This document shows positions 37,401 to 50,000 of a DNA stretch of 64,000 bases, piece by piece. Under the pieces are notes generated by a model, which saw nothing but the letters and a program-made list of their open reading frames with translations, was not told the origin of the DNA and made no database searches. The position numbers were made by a program, and so were the translations under genes. Source of the stretch: Nematostella vectensis (Eukaryota; Cnidaria; Anthozoa; Actiniaria; Edwardsiidae); the NCBI RefSeq assembly GCF_932526225.1, contig NC_064038.1:7501070-7565069 (forward strand). The letters are read 5' to 3'. The stretch's first letter is position 1. Every line of letters starts with the position of its first letter.

Positions 37401-40380
37401 ATGGCTATTGTTTTACAGCCGAAAACCGACTACAAACTGCTCTCAGAATCCCACTCTAACCAAGACAAACTCATAGTACACGTCAAATTAACCGACTCTT
37501 GTCTTAAGGCGCTCCAAGAGTACCAAAGTTCCAAGGTAGACCTTATAACTTTCACGAGAATTCGGTGCGAAAATTTCCTGTCCTTGTCAAGTTGTGTCGA
37601 AAATGATGCCTCATTTCTTTTATTCCTTCACAGGGAAGCACACAGGCAAAGCCGAGTATTAGATTCACAGGGCAGGATGGGGTAGGTTTGGTGTCTGGTC
37701 TTCTTCTTTTGTTATTATTTGAAGGAGTTTTAAGGTTGTTAAAACAACATATTCCATTTCTTGTCATTTTTTTTTCATTCTTACTACATAACATGAAATT
37801 TCAAGTCCGTGGTTTCTCAGAAAAGGGGAAAAATACACGTTGATCACTTCATAGTTGTATTCGTTATAATTTTTAATTTTTTCTTGATTTTCTTTTTTCT
37901 TTCTTTCTCAGATATTAGAATTCTCCTATCGCTATGGTTTCTTTAGCGAAGAAAAAAATATGTCTCCGTCAGAACTGAGAAATTTAATCAATATCGAATG
38001 TCTGGAATCTCTTGGTTTCGAAAGAAATATCAAAGGGTCTGTTTGGGTTAATACCTTTATTCGGCTATATGATAAGGCCTATATTTCCAAGCATGCTATT
38101 TTTATGGTGTAGAACCAACGTGTGTGTTTATTCGCGAATCCATTGAATTGCTGGTAACATTTCAAGCGCATGATTTTGTTAAAGGTCAACTCTTACCCTC
38201 GCAAAAATCGGAACATATTATCTACGGTTATACATAAATCACAGTTACTGAGTGAATCGCTGTAATAAACTTAGTAAGCCTCCTGTTCTGCGATATAATA
38301 TCAAATATAAACGAAATGACGGAATTCTTTCCCCATCCTAGACTTTCGACTTATCACACAATGTCGTCTCGGTTGATAGACGACATTATTTTTATGTGTA
38401 TGAATTTTGTTATATCATAATTTTCCCACAAGATTAGCAATTACGTAAGTCACAATTGCACTACAGATCACAATATGCTAGCTGGTTTAGCAAACTACAT
38501 GGATCTCCTTTGTTCTGTCTGTGTGTCAATGTTGAGTGGAGTAAAATTTGTAATTTGTAAACAAACTTTTTAGTGGATGAAATATTATTTTCCCGTGCTT
38601 TGTTTGTTTGTAATGATATGGACATATACACAAATTGTACTTTAAACATTTTTTAAACCTCTCACCCCCTTCCCCAGTACAATTTAATCCTTTTGGGGAA
38701 CCCCTCCATAAACATAATTGTCTTTTTTTTGTATAGATAATCAAGCATTTGAATAATGTTCTGACACATTTTGCAAATATTCAAAGCAATAAGAAATACA
38801 ATAGCTTGGGAAAATTTACATTTAAAGGATAAATGCTTCTGTCATAGAATTTATTTCAATTTTTTTAGCTTTCTTGAAGTTAATGCAAACAAACAAACAA
38901 TGCTTCATCATCAGTAATTTGAAATATCTTCCTTCTATTACAGACTATTAGTATACCCATCAAGAAATCCAGCACAGGCGATGCACGCCAATTCCAGTTT
39001 GGTTGCTCTACCCTGCAGTCTCTTGGACATGGCTGCTTGGACTGTCTCCATCAGCCAGGCCGGGGGACTACCTTACAGTCACTCGGCAGCATTACACACA
39101 AGATTAATATCTGTGCCACTGACGATAGTTACACTATGACTCGAGACCGTATGAAGGAGGCCGAGGAGGAGAGGAAAGAAATCAGGTACCACTTGTGGTT
39201 GTGAAGTCATACCTTCAAGCCAGTTTACATCGCCACATTCTTCACCTTTCTGTCTGACTATCCTGTTGTATTTTGCAGGAGCAAGTTAATAAAAACCCCA
39301 AACAAAGGTTAGTACATTTATAAGCTGTTTAATCAAGTCAATGTATAAATAAATAAATGAATAAAAAATAAATAAGTAAATAAATAAATAAATACCTTTG
39401 TATGAATATACGAATATAATTCTCGCCTCTGTCTAAAGACTCAAGTATAGTATGCAGACAATGAATTAATGCTTGAGTGGTGGATTTTCCTTTGTTAACG
39501 TTATGGGCCTTAAGTCATCCTGTGGTTTCTTGGGTGGAGAACACTTAGGGATAGGGCGGATGATTGATTCCTTCAGCTGATCTGGTACGCATCCCTCTCT
39601 CAGCGAAGAGTTATACAGGTCCTAGATGCTCGCCTAGTTACCTTCCTTTTATCGCTAATGAAATCTGTGGGTTTGCAACACAACGCGGCATGCGATTAAA
39701 TCCTAGCAAGTGTAGGGAGCTAGTAATTAATTTCCTAAAATATCAACCATCTCCCACATGTGCACTCAATTTAATGGGCTCAACTATCAAAAGGGTTACC
39801 TGCTACAAGTTTCTTGGAGTTTTCATTAGTCATGACCTGTCTTGGAATAATCATGTAGAACACGTGTTCAGTAAGGCAAATAAGCGCCTGTACGCGTTAA
39901 GACTTCTCAAAAAGGCTGGCTTATCAGTACATGATTTGTGTACTATTTATTGCGCGCTCATAAGGTCTGTACTCGAGTATGCGTCGCCGGTGTGGGCTGC
40001 TCTACCGGAATACCTATCTGAGCACCTGGAGTCTATACAGAAAAGAGCTTTAAAAATCATTCTAAGGCACCAATATACGAGCTATAGTAGTGCCCTTGCC
40101 TCAACGTCTCTCCAATTTTTGTCTGAGAGAAGGGATGAAGCATGTCGGAAATTTATGGCAAGAGCTAAAACTGTTGAACCCTTAAAATCTGTGGTTAATA
40201 ACATGACAACTGTCCAACATGGATATAATTTGAGATCAGGAAATGAGAAAATAATAGGACCGCAAGCTAAAACTTGTAGGTTTAGAGATTTTGTGACTGT
40301 GCGCTATTGTTAGTTTCTGTGTGACGACCTCTCACTTGTAATTCAGCCATGATAGCTGCAATGGTGCAGAAATAAACATA

Positions 40381-40444
<64 letters not shown>

Positions 40445-43243
40445 AGCTGTGGAACTAAAACAGTTAACCTTTCATAGGTGGAAAGAAAAGGCCCCCAAAC
40501 AAACGTACCAATTTAATAATGAACATGAAACGTAGTATGCAGAATCAGCCTAAACTATCGAATGGAGCAAGTAAATCTTTGCGGGAAAGAGTTCTTCATC
40601 TCCTGGCCATCAGACCCTACAAGAAGCCAGAACTTATATTACGACTTAGAAAGGGTGAGTTGTACTTAATCATGAAATGTGATTTGTACGTATAAGTGTG
40701 ATTGTATGCCAAACATATTTCTCATAATTTTCTGTATATTTTAACCAGAAATATTTTTGCTTGTGTTGTAGATGGTGTTATACTCAAAGATAAAAATACT
40801 TTAACAAATCTATTGCAACAGGTAAAATGGTTATTCTTGTTTGAAAATTGTGAATATAGTCATTTGCTTGTACATATTTGGTATTGCCTTTAAAATTTAC
40901 CCCATTTTTTATCACAAGGTCGCAACAATAAGTAACAACCAGTACACATTGATGAAGCACATATATGCAGAGGTTCAGGTAGGGCTAGAGAACTATTTTG
41001 TTCAATAATCTTCCAATATTCAGATTATTCTAAGAAGGTCTTATAATCCCTTTAATAAGGGTTTAAGAGGTTGGCAAGTTATACAGGCCTGTAGCCAGGG
41101 TGGTTCAGGGGGTTCGGACGAACCCCCCACCCGGCTTGAAGGTCCGCTCAGAACAAACAAAAATATATAATGTTTTGCTGGAGATTACCGTGCTGACTAT
41201 ATGACTATAAAAATATTTTTTATAATAATTATCTTTATTATTATCAATATATGTTAAAAGCACTTTAAAATTTTAAATACAAGATTGATTACCTAATGTA
41301 ATAAGGCGAGGAGAAGGGTATACCGGAAATTTGGTCCGCTGAAATGGAAAAACGAACCACCCCACTCAAAATCCTGGCTACGGTCCTGTTATATCATGCA
41401 ATAGTTGTAATCACCTGTATCTTATGATCCAGGATACATGGCCTTGTTATACAGATGAAGAAAGGAAAGTAGTCCAAAGGTGAGGTCACCTGATTTTTAA
41501 AGAATCCAAAAGATTTTGCATTTCTTGGCAATGTCTTGAAAATGTAGAAAATCGAGTAAGGACTCTAGAAGGAGGGCTTAGTCCTATTATTTTTCAGTAA
41601 TAGCCTGGAAACAATATTTTTTTGTTTTATGAATTATCAGAAAATTAAAACCTACGGAAGGTGAAAGCAGTAGTCAGCCTTCTTCGGCCAAAACAAGTCC
41701 ATCAAAAAAGCAAGAACCACCTGCACTAGTAAGTTCTGACCAAAGCTGTCCTTTTCCACCTACTGTAACTAGAGAAAACTGTCTGAACATGATAGTAGAC
41801 CAAGTAGACTGTTGATTGCTATAAAAGAGTAAACATGGTATAGTAGATCAAGCATAATAATTTAAGCCTGCATAAAGCAGAGCTGAGATTTGAACTTCTG
41901 CACTCTTGAATGACATCTTCAAAGCATTTTGCAAGCACTGCAAGTAATACTATTAGCACTGCCTGCAGATGGCTTTGCACAGTCTAGTGTGCAGTTTCTT
42001 AACTTATTCTGTTTGTACAGGGAAATAAAAGGCAGTCATCTTCGATCTCGTATGCATCACCAGCCAATAAGAAGCAGCGCATAGCACATGTGGTAAACAC
42101 TAACAATAATGTATCAAAAGAGAATCCTGAGGCGCACAGTGTAAATAACACCAAGAGACATTACGATACATCACCAAGTACAAAGGAGCAAGTCAAAGAC
42201 GAAAACAAGGCAGTCAACTTCAGGGATAAAAAGCCTGTTTCTTCCACTAAAAATGGTAAGAGCCCACCTTTACAAGTTGACATGACAACCCTTTTTTTAT
42301 TTCATGACACTGTGCAGACACAGTGCTAACTTAAATAAACAATGGAACCTGCTTGACATTTAGGTTGTAGAGGGGAAATGGCTTAAATGTGTATCCCCCC
42401 TGGGGCTTATATTGTTTTGTGCCATGTTTAGCCTGGCCTTATTAGTTCCCTATTATACTCTTATATCAGTCACTGTTTTGATAGTCGGTTGATTGTACAT
42501 ATCAACCAGACAGAGCAAAATTGTTTTGTTTTTGTTTTTTACACAGAAGACATTCTTTAAGGTTCGATCTACAGTACATACTGTGATAAAAAAATGAATT
42601 TTAAAAAAAGAATAATGTGCAACAGGGTTCTAAATATTACTTTTTTTATCTGCTAGATTTTGCTGGCTTTGTGGATTTTGGTGGGGATAAAGAAGCCTGC
42701 ATACAGTACTAAAAATATGAGAAGGGGATACAGACAAAAAAAACGGCAAACACCAGAAAACAGTCGGCTATCGCCGGCCGCTATTTTGAACCATGTACAA
42801 CTTATATTTGATTGAAGTATTTTTAGAGTTACCAAAGAAAGTAGAATACTGACAATTTCTTGCTGTACATACTCCACTATCATACTTTTAATTATTCTCT
42901 ATTTACTCTTTATTTAGGAGAAGGCAAGACTGCTGAGATGGATTATAAAAAGTAAGTAACATCTTCATTTTCATCCCATGAAATAAAAGCTGTGCAAGAA
43001 ATTGTATTTTAAAAGGCAAGAGTATGTTTATTTTATCTAACTGTTTTTTTTTTCCTTTTTGTTTGTACTAGACAATATCGGCCTATTGAGACGTATGAGC
43101 AGAGGTTATTGTACAAGCGGGACTTCCAGGTTGAATATGAGGAGTACCTGCACTTAAAAAATAAGATTGATAATGTCACCAAGAAGTTCATGGAGCTCAA
43201 AGGAAGCTTAACAAGGTGCCCAGAGAACAGCGAAGAGAGGCAG
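37401..43243 (+). CDS. ELL: RNA polymerase II elongation factor ELL, exons 1-12 (3' end outside window)
   Basis: Exons: 37401-37535, 37634-37681, 38944-39185, 39279-39307, 40478-40654, 40772-40821, 40919-40978, 41433-41479, 41641-41728, 42021-42255, 42918-42951 and 43072-43243. All junctions are AG/GT and the phases agree, giving 439 residues so far. ELL hallmarks are VHVKLTDSCLKAL, KPSIRFTGQDG then TISIP, LGSITHKINICATDDSY, the winged-helix SLRERVLHLLAIRPYKKPEL, DTWPCYTDEE, a lysine/serine-rich middle, and the start of the C-terminal occludin/ELL domain (KRDFQVEYEEYLHLKNKIDN). ELL stimulates Pol II elongation as part of super and little elongation complexes. The last 50-60 residues are missing and must lie beyond the giant minisatellite, so intron 12 exceeds 20.7 kb. 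Confidence 0.92.
39343..39396. repeat. AAAT microsatellite in ELL intron 4
   Basis: A run of AAAT/GAAT tetranucleotides just after exon 4. Confidence 0.8.
39485..40442 (+). mobile_element. LINE fragment with inverted 5' part, in ELL intron 4
   Basis: From about 39,640 to 40,313 the plus strand encodes the C-terminal part of a non-LTR reverse transcriptase ORF (MRLNPSKCRELVINF, CYKFLGVFISHDLSWNNHVE, LEYASPVWAALPEYL). A 3' UTR and about 20 TTA units (40,381-40,442) follow. From about 39,615 to 39,490 the minus strand encodes an RT N-terminal piece (LREGCVPDQLKESIIRPIPK, DDLRPITLTKE). This head-to-head layout is the known twin-priming inversion of LINEs. The tail family differs from the element at 18,633. 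Confidence 0.82.
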
Positions 43244-43259
43244 GTGAGTGAATGGTTGG

Positions 43260-44040
43260 TAATGGTGGTGATCAGGGCGGTGATGATAATGATGGTGGTT
43301 ATCATGCATGCTGCTCTTGATGATGATGATAGTGATCACGAACACACTGATAAAGATGATAATGGTGATCATGGAGGCACTAATGATGATGATGGTGATC
43401 ATGAAGGCACTAATGATAATGATGGTGGTGGTGGTGATCATGAAGGCACTAATGATGATGATGGTGATAATGAAGGCACCGATAAAGAAGATTATTGTGA
43501 TCATGAAGACACCTATAAAGATGATGATGGTGATCATGAAGGCACTGATGATGATGATGGTGGTGATCATGAAGGCACTAAGTATGTTGATAATGATGGT
43601 AATCATGAAGGCACCTATAAAGATGATGATGGTGATCATGAAGACACCGATAATAATGATGATGGTGATTACGAAGGCACTAATAATGATGATGATTGTG
43701 ATTATAAAGGCACTAATGATGATGATGGTGGTGGTGGTGATCATGAAGGCACAAATGAGGCTGATAATGACTTTGAATTGTGTTTGTGAAAATGCTGCTG
43801 CTGATGATGATGATGGTGATTACATATGAAGGCAATGATGATGATGGTGATTATGAAGGCACTAATGATGTTGATGATGATGGTGGTGGTGGTGATCATG
43901 AAGGCACTAAGGAACAAATCATTACATATTTGACGGGAGGAGGTTCTAATTTTTTTTTTGCCTGAGCCTTGCTGGTTTTTTGGTGGGGAATCAACTCTCT
44001 TGTCAAATCGAATGGTCCGTTCCTCCTGATGGTGATTATA
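43260..44040. repeat. Irregular GATGATGATGGTGATCATGAAGGCACTAAT-type minisatellite
   Basis: Units of about 27-36 bp built from GATGATGATGG, GTGATCATGAAGGCAC and TAATGATGAT begin 17 bases after the ELL exon 12 donor. They run into the 18-bp array after a short non-repetitive break at 43,905-44,030. Asp/Gly/His-rich open frames here are by-products. Confidence 0.88.
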
Positions 44041-44049
44041 ATGGTGGTA

Positions 44050-47000
44050 ATCATGAAGAAACTGATGATTGTGGTAGTGTTGATGATTGTGCTAGTGATG
44101 AAGATTGTGCTAGTAATGAAGATTGTGGTAGTGATGAAGATTGTGGTAGTGATGAAGATTGTGCTAGTAATGAAGATTGTGCTAGTGATGAAGATTGTGC
44201 TAGTGATGAAGATTGTGCTAGTAATAAAGATTGTGCTAGTGATGAAGATTGTGCTAGTGATGAAGATTGTGCTAGTGATGAAGATTGTGGTAGTGATGAA
44301 GATTGTGCTAGTGTTGATGATTGTGCTAGTGTTGATGATTGTGCTAGTGATGATGATTTTGCTAGTGATGATGATTGTGCTAGTGATGAAGATTGTGCTA
44401 GTGATGAAGATTGTGCTAGTGATGAAGATTGTGCTAGTGATAAATATTGTGCTAGTAATGAAGATTGTGCTAGTGTTGATGATTGCGCTAGTAATGAAGA
44501 TTGTGGTAGTGTTGATGATTGTGTTAGTAATGAAGATTGTGCTAGTGATGAAGATTGTGGTAGTGTTGAAGATTGTGGTAGTGTTGATGATTGTGCTAGT
44601 GATGAAGATTGTGCTAGTAATGATGATTGTGGTAGTGATGAAGATTGTGCTAGTGATGATGATTGTGGTAGTGATGATGATTGTGCTAGTGTTGATGATT
44701 GTGCCAGTGATGAAGATTGTGCTAGTGATGATGATTGTGGTAGTGATGATGATTGTGCTAGTGTTGATGATTGTGCCAGTGATGATGATTGTGCTAGTGA
44801 TTAAAATTTTGCTAGTGATGAAGATTGTGCTAGTGATGAAGATTGTGCTAGTGATGAAGATTGTGCTAGTGATGAAGATTGTGCTAGTGATGAAGATTGT
44901 GCTAGTGATGAAGATTGTGCTAGTGATGAAGATTGTGCTAGTGATGAAGATTGTGCTAGTGATGAAGATTGTGGTAGTGATGAAGATTGTGGTAGTGATG
45001 AAGATTGTGGTAGTGATGAAGATTGTGCTAGTAATGTATATTGTGGTAGTGATGAAGATTGTGCTAGTGATGATGATTGTGGTAGTGATGATGATTGTGC
45101 TAGTGTTGATGATTGTGCCAGTGATGAAGATTGTGCTAGTGATGATGATTGTGGTAGTGATGATGATTGTGCTAGTGTTGATGATTGTGCCAGTGATGAT
45201 GATTGTGCTAGTGATTAAAATTTTGCTAGTGATGAAGATTGTGCTAGTGATGAAGATTGTGCTAGTGATGAAGATTCTGCTAGTGATGAAGATTGTGCTA
45301 GTGATGAAGATTGTGCTAGTGATGAAGATTGTGCTAGTGATGAAGATTGTGCTAGTGATGAAGATTGTGCTAGTGATGAAGATTGTGCTAGTGATGAAGA
45401 TTGTGGTAGTGATGAAGATTGTGGTAGTGATGAAGATTGTGGTAGTGATGAAGATTGTGCTAGTAATGTATATTGTGGTAGTGATGAAGATTGTGCTAGT
45501 GATGAAGATTTTGCTAGTGATGAAGATTGTGCTAGTGATGAAGATTGTGCTAGTGATGAAGATTGTGGTAGTGATGAAGATTGTGGTAGTGATGAAGATT
45601 GTGCTAGTGATGATGATTGAGCTAGTGATGAAGATTGTGCTAGTGATGAAGATTGTGCTAGTGATGAAGATTGTGGTAGTGATGATGATTGTGCTAGTGA
45701 TGAAGATTGTGGTAGTGATGAAGATTGTGCTAGTGTTGAAGATTGTGGTAGTGATGAAGATTGTGCTAGTGATGAAGATTGTGCTTGTGATGATGATTGT
45801 GCTTGTGATGATGATTGTGCTTGTGATGATGATTGTGGTAGTGATGATGATTGTGGTAGTGATGATGATTGTGGTAGTGATGATGATTGTGGTAGTGTTG
45901 GTGATTGTGGTAGTGTTGATGATTGTGGTAGTGATGATGATTGTGCTAGTGATAAATATTGTGCTAGTAATGAAGATTGTGCTAGTGTTGATGATTGTGC
46001 TAGTAATGAAGATTGTGGTAGTGTTGATGATTGTGGTAGTGTTGATGATTGTGTTAGTAATGAAGATTGTGGTAGTGTTGAAGATTGTGGTAGTGTTGAA
46101 GATTGTGGTAGTGTTGATGATTGTGCTAGTAATGAAGATTGTGCTAGTAATGAAGATTGTGCTAGTGATGAAGATTGTGCTAGTGATGAAGATTGTGCTA
46201 GTGATGAAGATTGTGCTAGTGATGAAGATTGTGCTAGTGATGAAGATTGTGGTAGTGATAATGATTGTGGTAGTGATGAAGATTGTGCTAGTGATGAAGA
46301 TTGTGCTAGTGATGAAGATTGTGCTAGTGATGAAGATTGTGCTAGTGATGAAGATTGTGCTAGTGATGAAGATTGTGCTAGTGATGAAGATTGTGCTAGT
46401 GATTAAGATTGTGCTAGTGATAATGATTGTGGTAGTGATGAAGATTGTGCTAGTGATGAAGATTGTGCTAGTGATGAAGATTGTGCTAGTGATGAAGATT
46501 GTGGTAGTGATGAAGATTGTGCTAGTGATGAAGATTGTGCTAGTGATGAAGATTGTGCTAGTGATGAAGATTGTGGTAGTGATGAAGATTGTGCTTGTGA
46601 TGAAGATTGTGCTAGTGATGAAGATTGTGCTAGTGATGAAGATTGTGCTAGTGATGAAGATTGTGCTCGTGATGATGATTGTGCTCGTGATGATGATTGT
46701 GCTCGTGATGAAGATTGTGCTAGTGATGAAGATTGTGCTAGTGATGAAGATTGTGCTAGTGATGAAGATTGTGGTAGTGATGAAGATTGTGCTAGTGATG
46801 AAGATTGTGGTAGTGATGAAGATTGTGCTAGTGATGAAGATTGTGGTAGTGATGAAGATTGTGCTAGTGATGAAGATTGTGGTAGTAATGAAGATTGTGC
46901 TAGTGATGAAGATTGTGCTAGTAATAAAGATTGTGGTAGTGATGAAGATTGTGCTAGTGATGAAGATTGTGCTAGTGATGAAGATTGTGCTAGTGATGAA

Positions 47001-50000
47001 GATTGTGCTAGTGATGATGATTGTGCTAGTGATGAAGATTGTGCTAGTGATGAAGATTGTGCTAGTGATGAAGATTGTGCTAGTGATGAAGATTGTGGTA
47101 GTGATGAAGATTGTGCTAGTGATGAAGATTGTGGTAGTGATGAAGATTGTGCTAGTAATGAAGATTGTGCTAGTAATGAAGATTGTGCTAGTGATGAAGA
47201 TTGTGCTAGTGAGGAAGATTGTGCTAGTGATGATGATTGTGTTAGTGATGAAGATTCTGCTAGTGATGAAGATTCTGCTAGTGATGATGATTGTGCTAGT
47301 GATGAAGATTGTGCTAGTGATGAAGTTTGTGCTAGTAATGAAGATTGTGCTAGTGTTGATGATTGTGCTAGTGTTGATGATTGTGCTAGTGATGAAGATT
47401 GTGCTAGTGATGAAGATTGTGCTAGTGATGAAGATTGTGCTAGTGATGAAGATTGTGCTAGTGATGATGATTGTGCTAGTGATGATGATTGTGCTAGTGA
47501 TGATGATTGTGCTAGTGATGAAGATTGTGGTAGTGATGAAGATTGTGGTAGTAATGAAGATTGTGCCAGTGATGATGATTGTGTTAGTGATGAAGATTCT
47601 GCTAGTGATGAAGATTCTGCTAGTGATGATGATTGTGCTAGTGATGAAGATTGTGCTAGTGATAAAGTTTGTGCTAGTAATGAAGATTGTGCTAGTGTTG
47701 AAGATTGTGCTAGTGATGAAGATTGTGCTAGTGATGAAGATTGTGGTAGTGATGAAGATTGTGGTAGTGATGAAGATTGTGGTAGTGATGAAGATTGTGC
47801 TAGTAATGAAGATTGTGCTAGTGAGGAAGATTGTGCTAGTGAGGAAGATTGTGCTAGTGATGAAGATTCTGCTAGTGATGAAGATTCTGCTAGTGATGAT
47901 GATTGTGCTAGTGATGATGATTGTGCTAGTGATGAAGATTGTGCTAGTGATGAAGTTTGTGCTAGTAATGAAGATTGTGCTAGTGTTGATGATTGTGCTA
48001 GTGTTGATGATTGTGCTAGTGATGAAGATTGTGCTAGTGATGAAGATTGTGCTAGTGATGAAGATTGTGCTAGTGATGAAGATTGTGCTAGTGATGATGA
48101 TTGTGCTAGTGATGATGATTGTGCTAGTGATGATGATTGTGCTAGTGATGAAGATTGTGCTAGTGATGAAGATTGTGCTAGTGATGAAGATTGTGCTAGT
48201 GAGGAAGATTGTGCTAGTGATGATGATTGTGTTAGTGATGAAGATTCTGCTAGTGATGAAGATTCTGCTAGTGATGATGATTGTGCTAGTGATGAAGATT
48301 GTGCTAGTGATGAAGTTTGTGCTAGTAATGAAGATTGTGCTAGTGTTGATGATTGTGCTAGTGTTGATGATTGTGCTAGTGATGAAGATTGTGCTAGTGA
48401 TGAAGATTGTGCTAGTGATGAAGATTGTGCTAGTGATGAAGATTGTGCTAGTGATGATAATTGTGCTAGTGATGATGATTGTGCTAGTGATGAAGATTGT
48501 GCTAGTGATGAAGATTGTGGTAGTGATGAAGATTGTGGTAGTAATGAAGATTGTGCTAGTGATGAAGATTGTGCTAGTAATGAAGATTGTGGTAGTGATG
48601 AAGATTGTGCTAGTGATGAAGATTGTGCTAGTGATGAAGATTGTGCTAGTGATGAAGATTGTGCTAGTGATGAAGATTGTGCTAGTGATGAAGATTGTGC
48701 TAGTGATGAAGATTGTGCTAGTAATGAAGATTGTGCTAGTGATGAAGATTGTGCTAGTGATGAAGATTGTGCTAGTGATGAAGATTGTGCTAGTGATGAA
48801 GATTGTGCTAGTGATGAAGATTGTGCTAGTGATGAAGATTGTGCTAGTGATGAAGATTGTGCTAGTGATGAAGATTGTGCTAGTGATGAAGATTGTGCTA
48901 GTGATGAAGATTGTGGTAGTGATGAAGATTGTGCTAGTGATGAAGATTGTGGTAGTGATGAAGATTGTGCTAGTGATGAAGATTGTGGTAGTGATGAAGA
49001 TTGTGGTAGTGATGAAGATTGTGGTAGTAATGAAGATTGTGCTAGTGATGAAGATTGTGCTAGTAATAAAGATTGTGGTAGTGATGAAGATTGTGCTAGT
49101 GATGAAGATTGTGCTAGTGATGAAGATTGTGCTAGTGATGAAGATTGTGCTAGTGATGAAGATTGTGCTAGTGATGAAGATTGTGCTAGTGATGAAGATT
49201 GTGCTAGTGATGAAGATTGTGGTAGTGATGAAGATTGTGCTAGTGATGAAGATTGTGGTAGTGATGAAGATTGTGCTAGTAATGAAGATTGTGCTAGTAA
49301 TGAAGATTGTGCTAGTGATGAAGATTGTGCTAGTGAGGAAGATTGTGCTAGTGATGATGATTGTGTTAGTGATGAAGATTCTGCTAGTGATGAAGATTCT
49401 GCTAGTGATGATGATTGTGCTAGTGATGAAGATTGTGCTAGTGATGAAGTTTGTGCTAAGTAATGAAGATTGTGCTAGTGTTGATGATTGTGCTAGTGTT
49501 GATGATTGTGCTAGTGATGAAGATTGTGCTAGTGATGAAGATTGTGCTAGTGATGAAGATTGTGCTAGTGATGAAGATTGTGCTAGTGATGATGATTGTG
49601 CTAGTGATGATGATTGTGCTAGTGATGAAGATTGTGGTAGTGATGAAGATTGTGGTAGTAATGAAGATGATGATTGTGTTAGTGATGAAGATTCTGCTAG
49701 TGATGAAGATTCTGCTAGTGATGATGATTGTGCTAGTGATGAAGATTGTGCTAGTGATGAAGATTGTGCTAGTAATGAAGATTGTGCTAGTGTTGATGAT
49801 TGTGCTAGTGTTGATGATTGTGCTAGTGATGAAGATTGTGCTAGTGATGAAGATTGTGCTAGTGATGAAGATTGTGCTAGTGATGAAGATTGTGCTAGTG
49901 ATGATGATTGTGCTAGTGATGATGATTGTGCTAGTGATGATGATTGTGCTAGTGATGAAGATTGTGCTAGTGATGAAGATTGTGCTAGTGAGGAAGATTG

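Noticed and set aside
37912-38112. ORF ILEFSYRYGFFSEEKNMSP as an ELL exon
   Set aside because: It has an AG before it, but the exon at 38944 continues ELL in phase (TISIP). The ORF ends in a stop and matches no ELL region.
43109-43789. Asp/Gly/His-rich ORF continuing from ELL exon 12
   Set aside because: The first 45 codons are ELL exon 12 coding sequence. The rest is read-through past a good GTGAGT donor into the minisatellite.
43980-44804. Plus-strand SDEDCA-repeat protein of 274 residues
   Set aside because: Same minisatellite; the frame stops and reopens at unit variants, with no start context or non-repeat domain.
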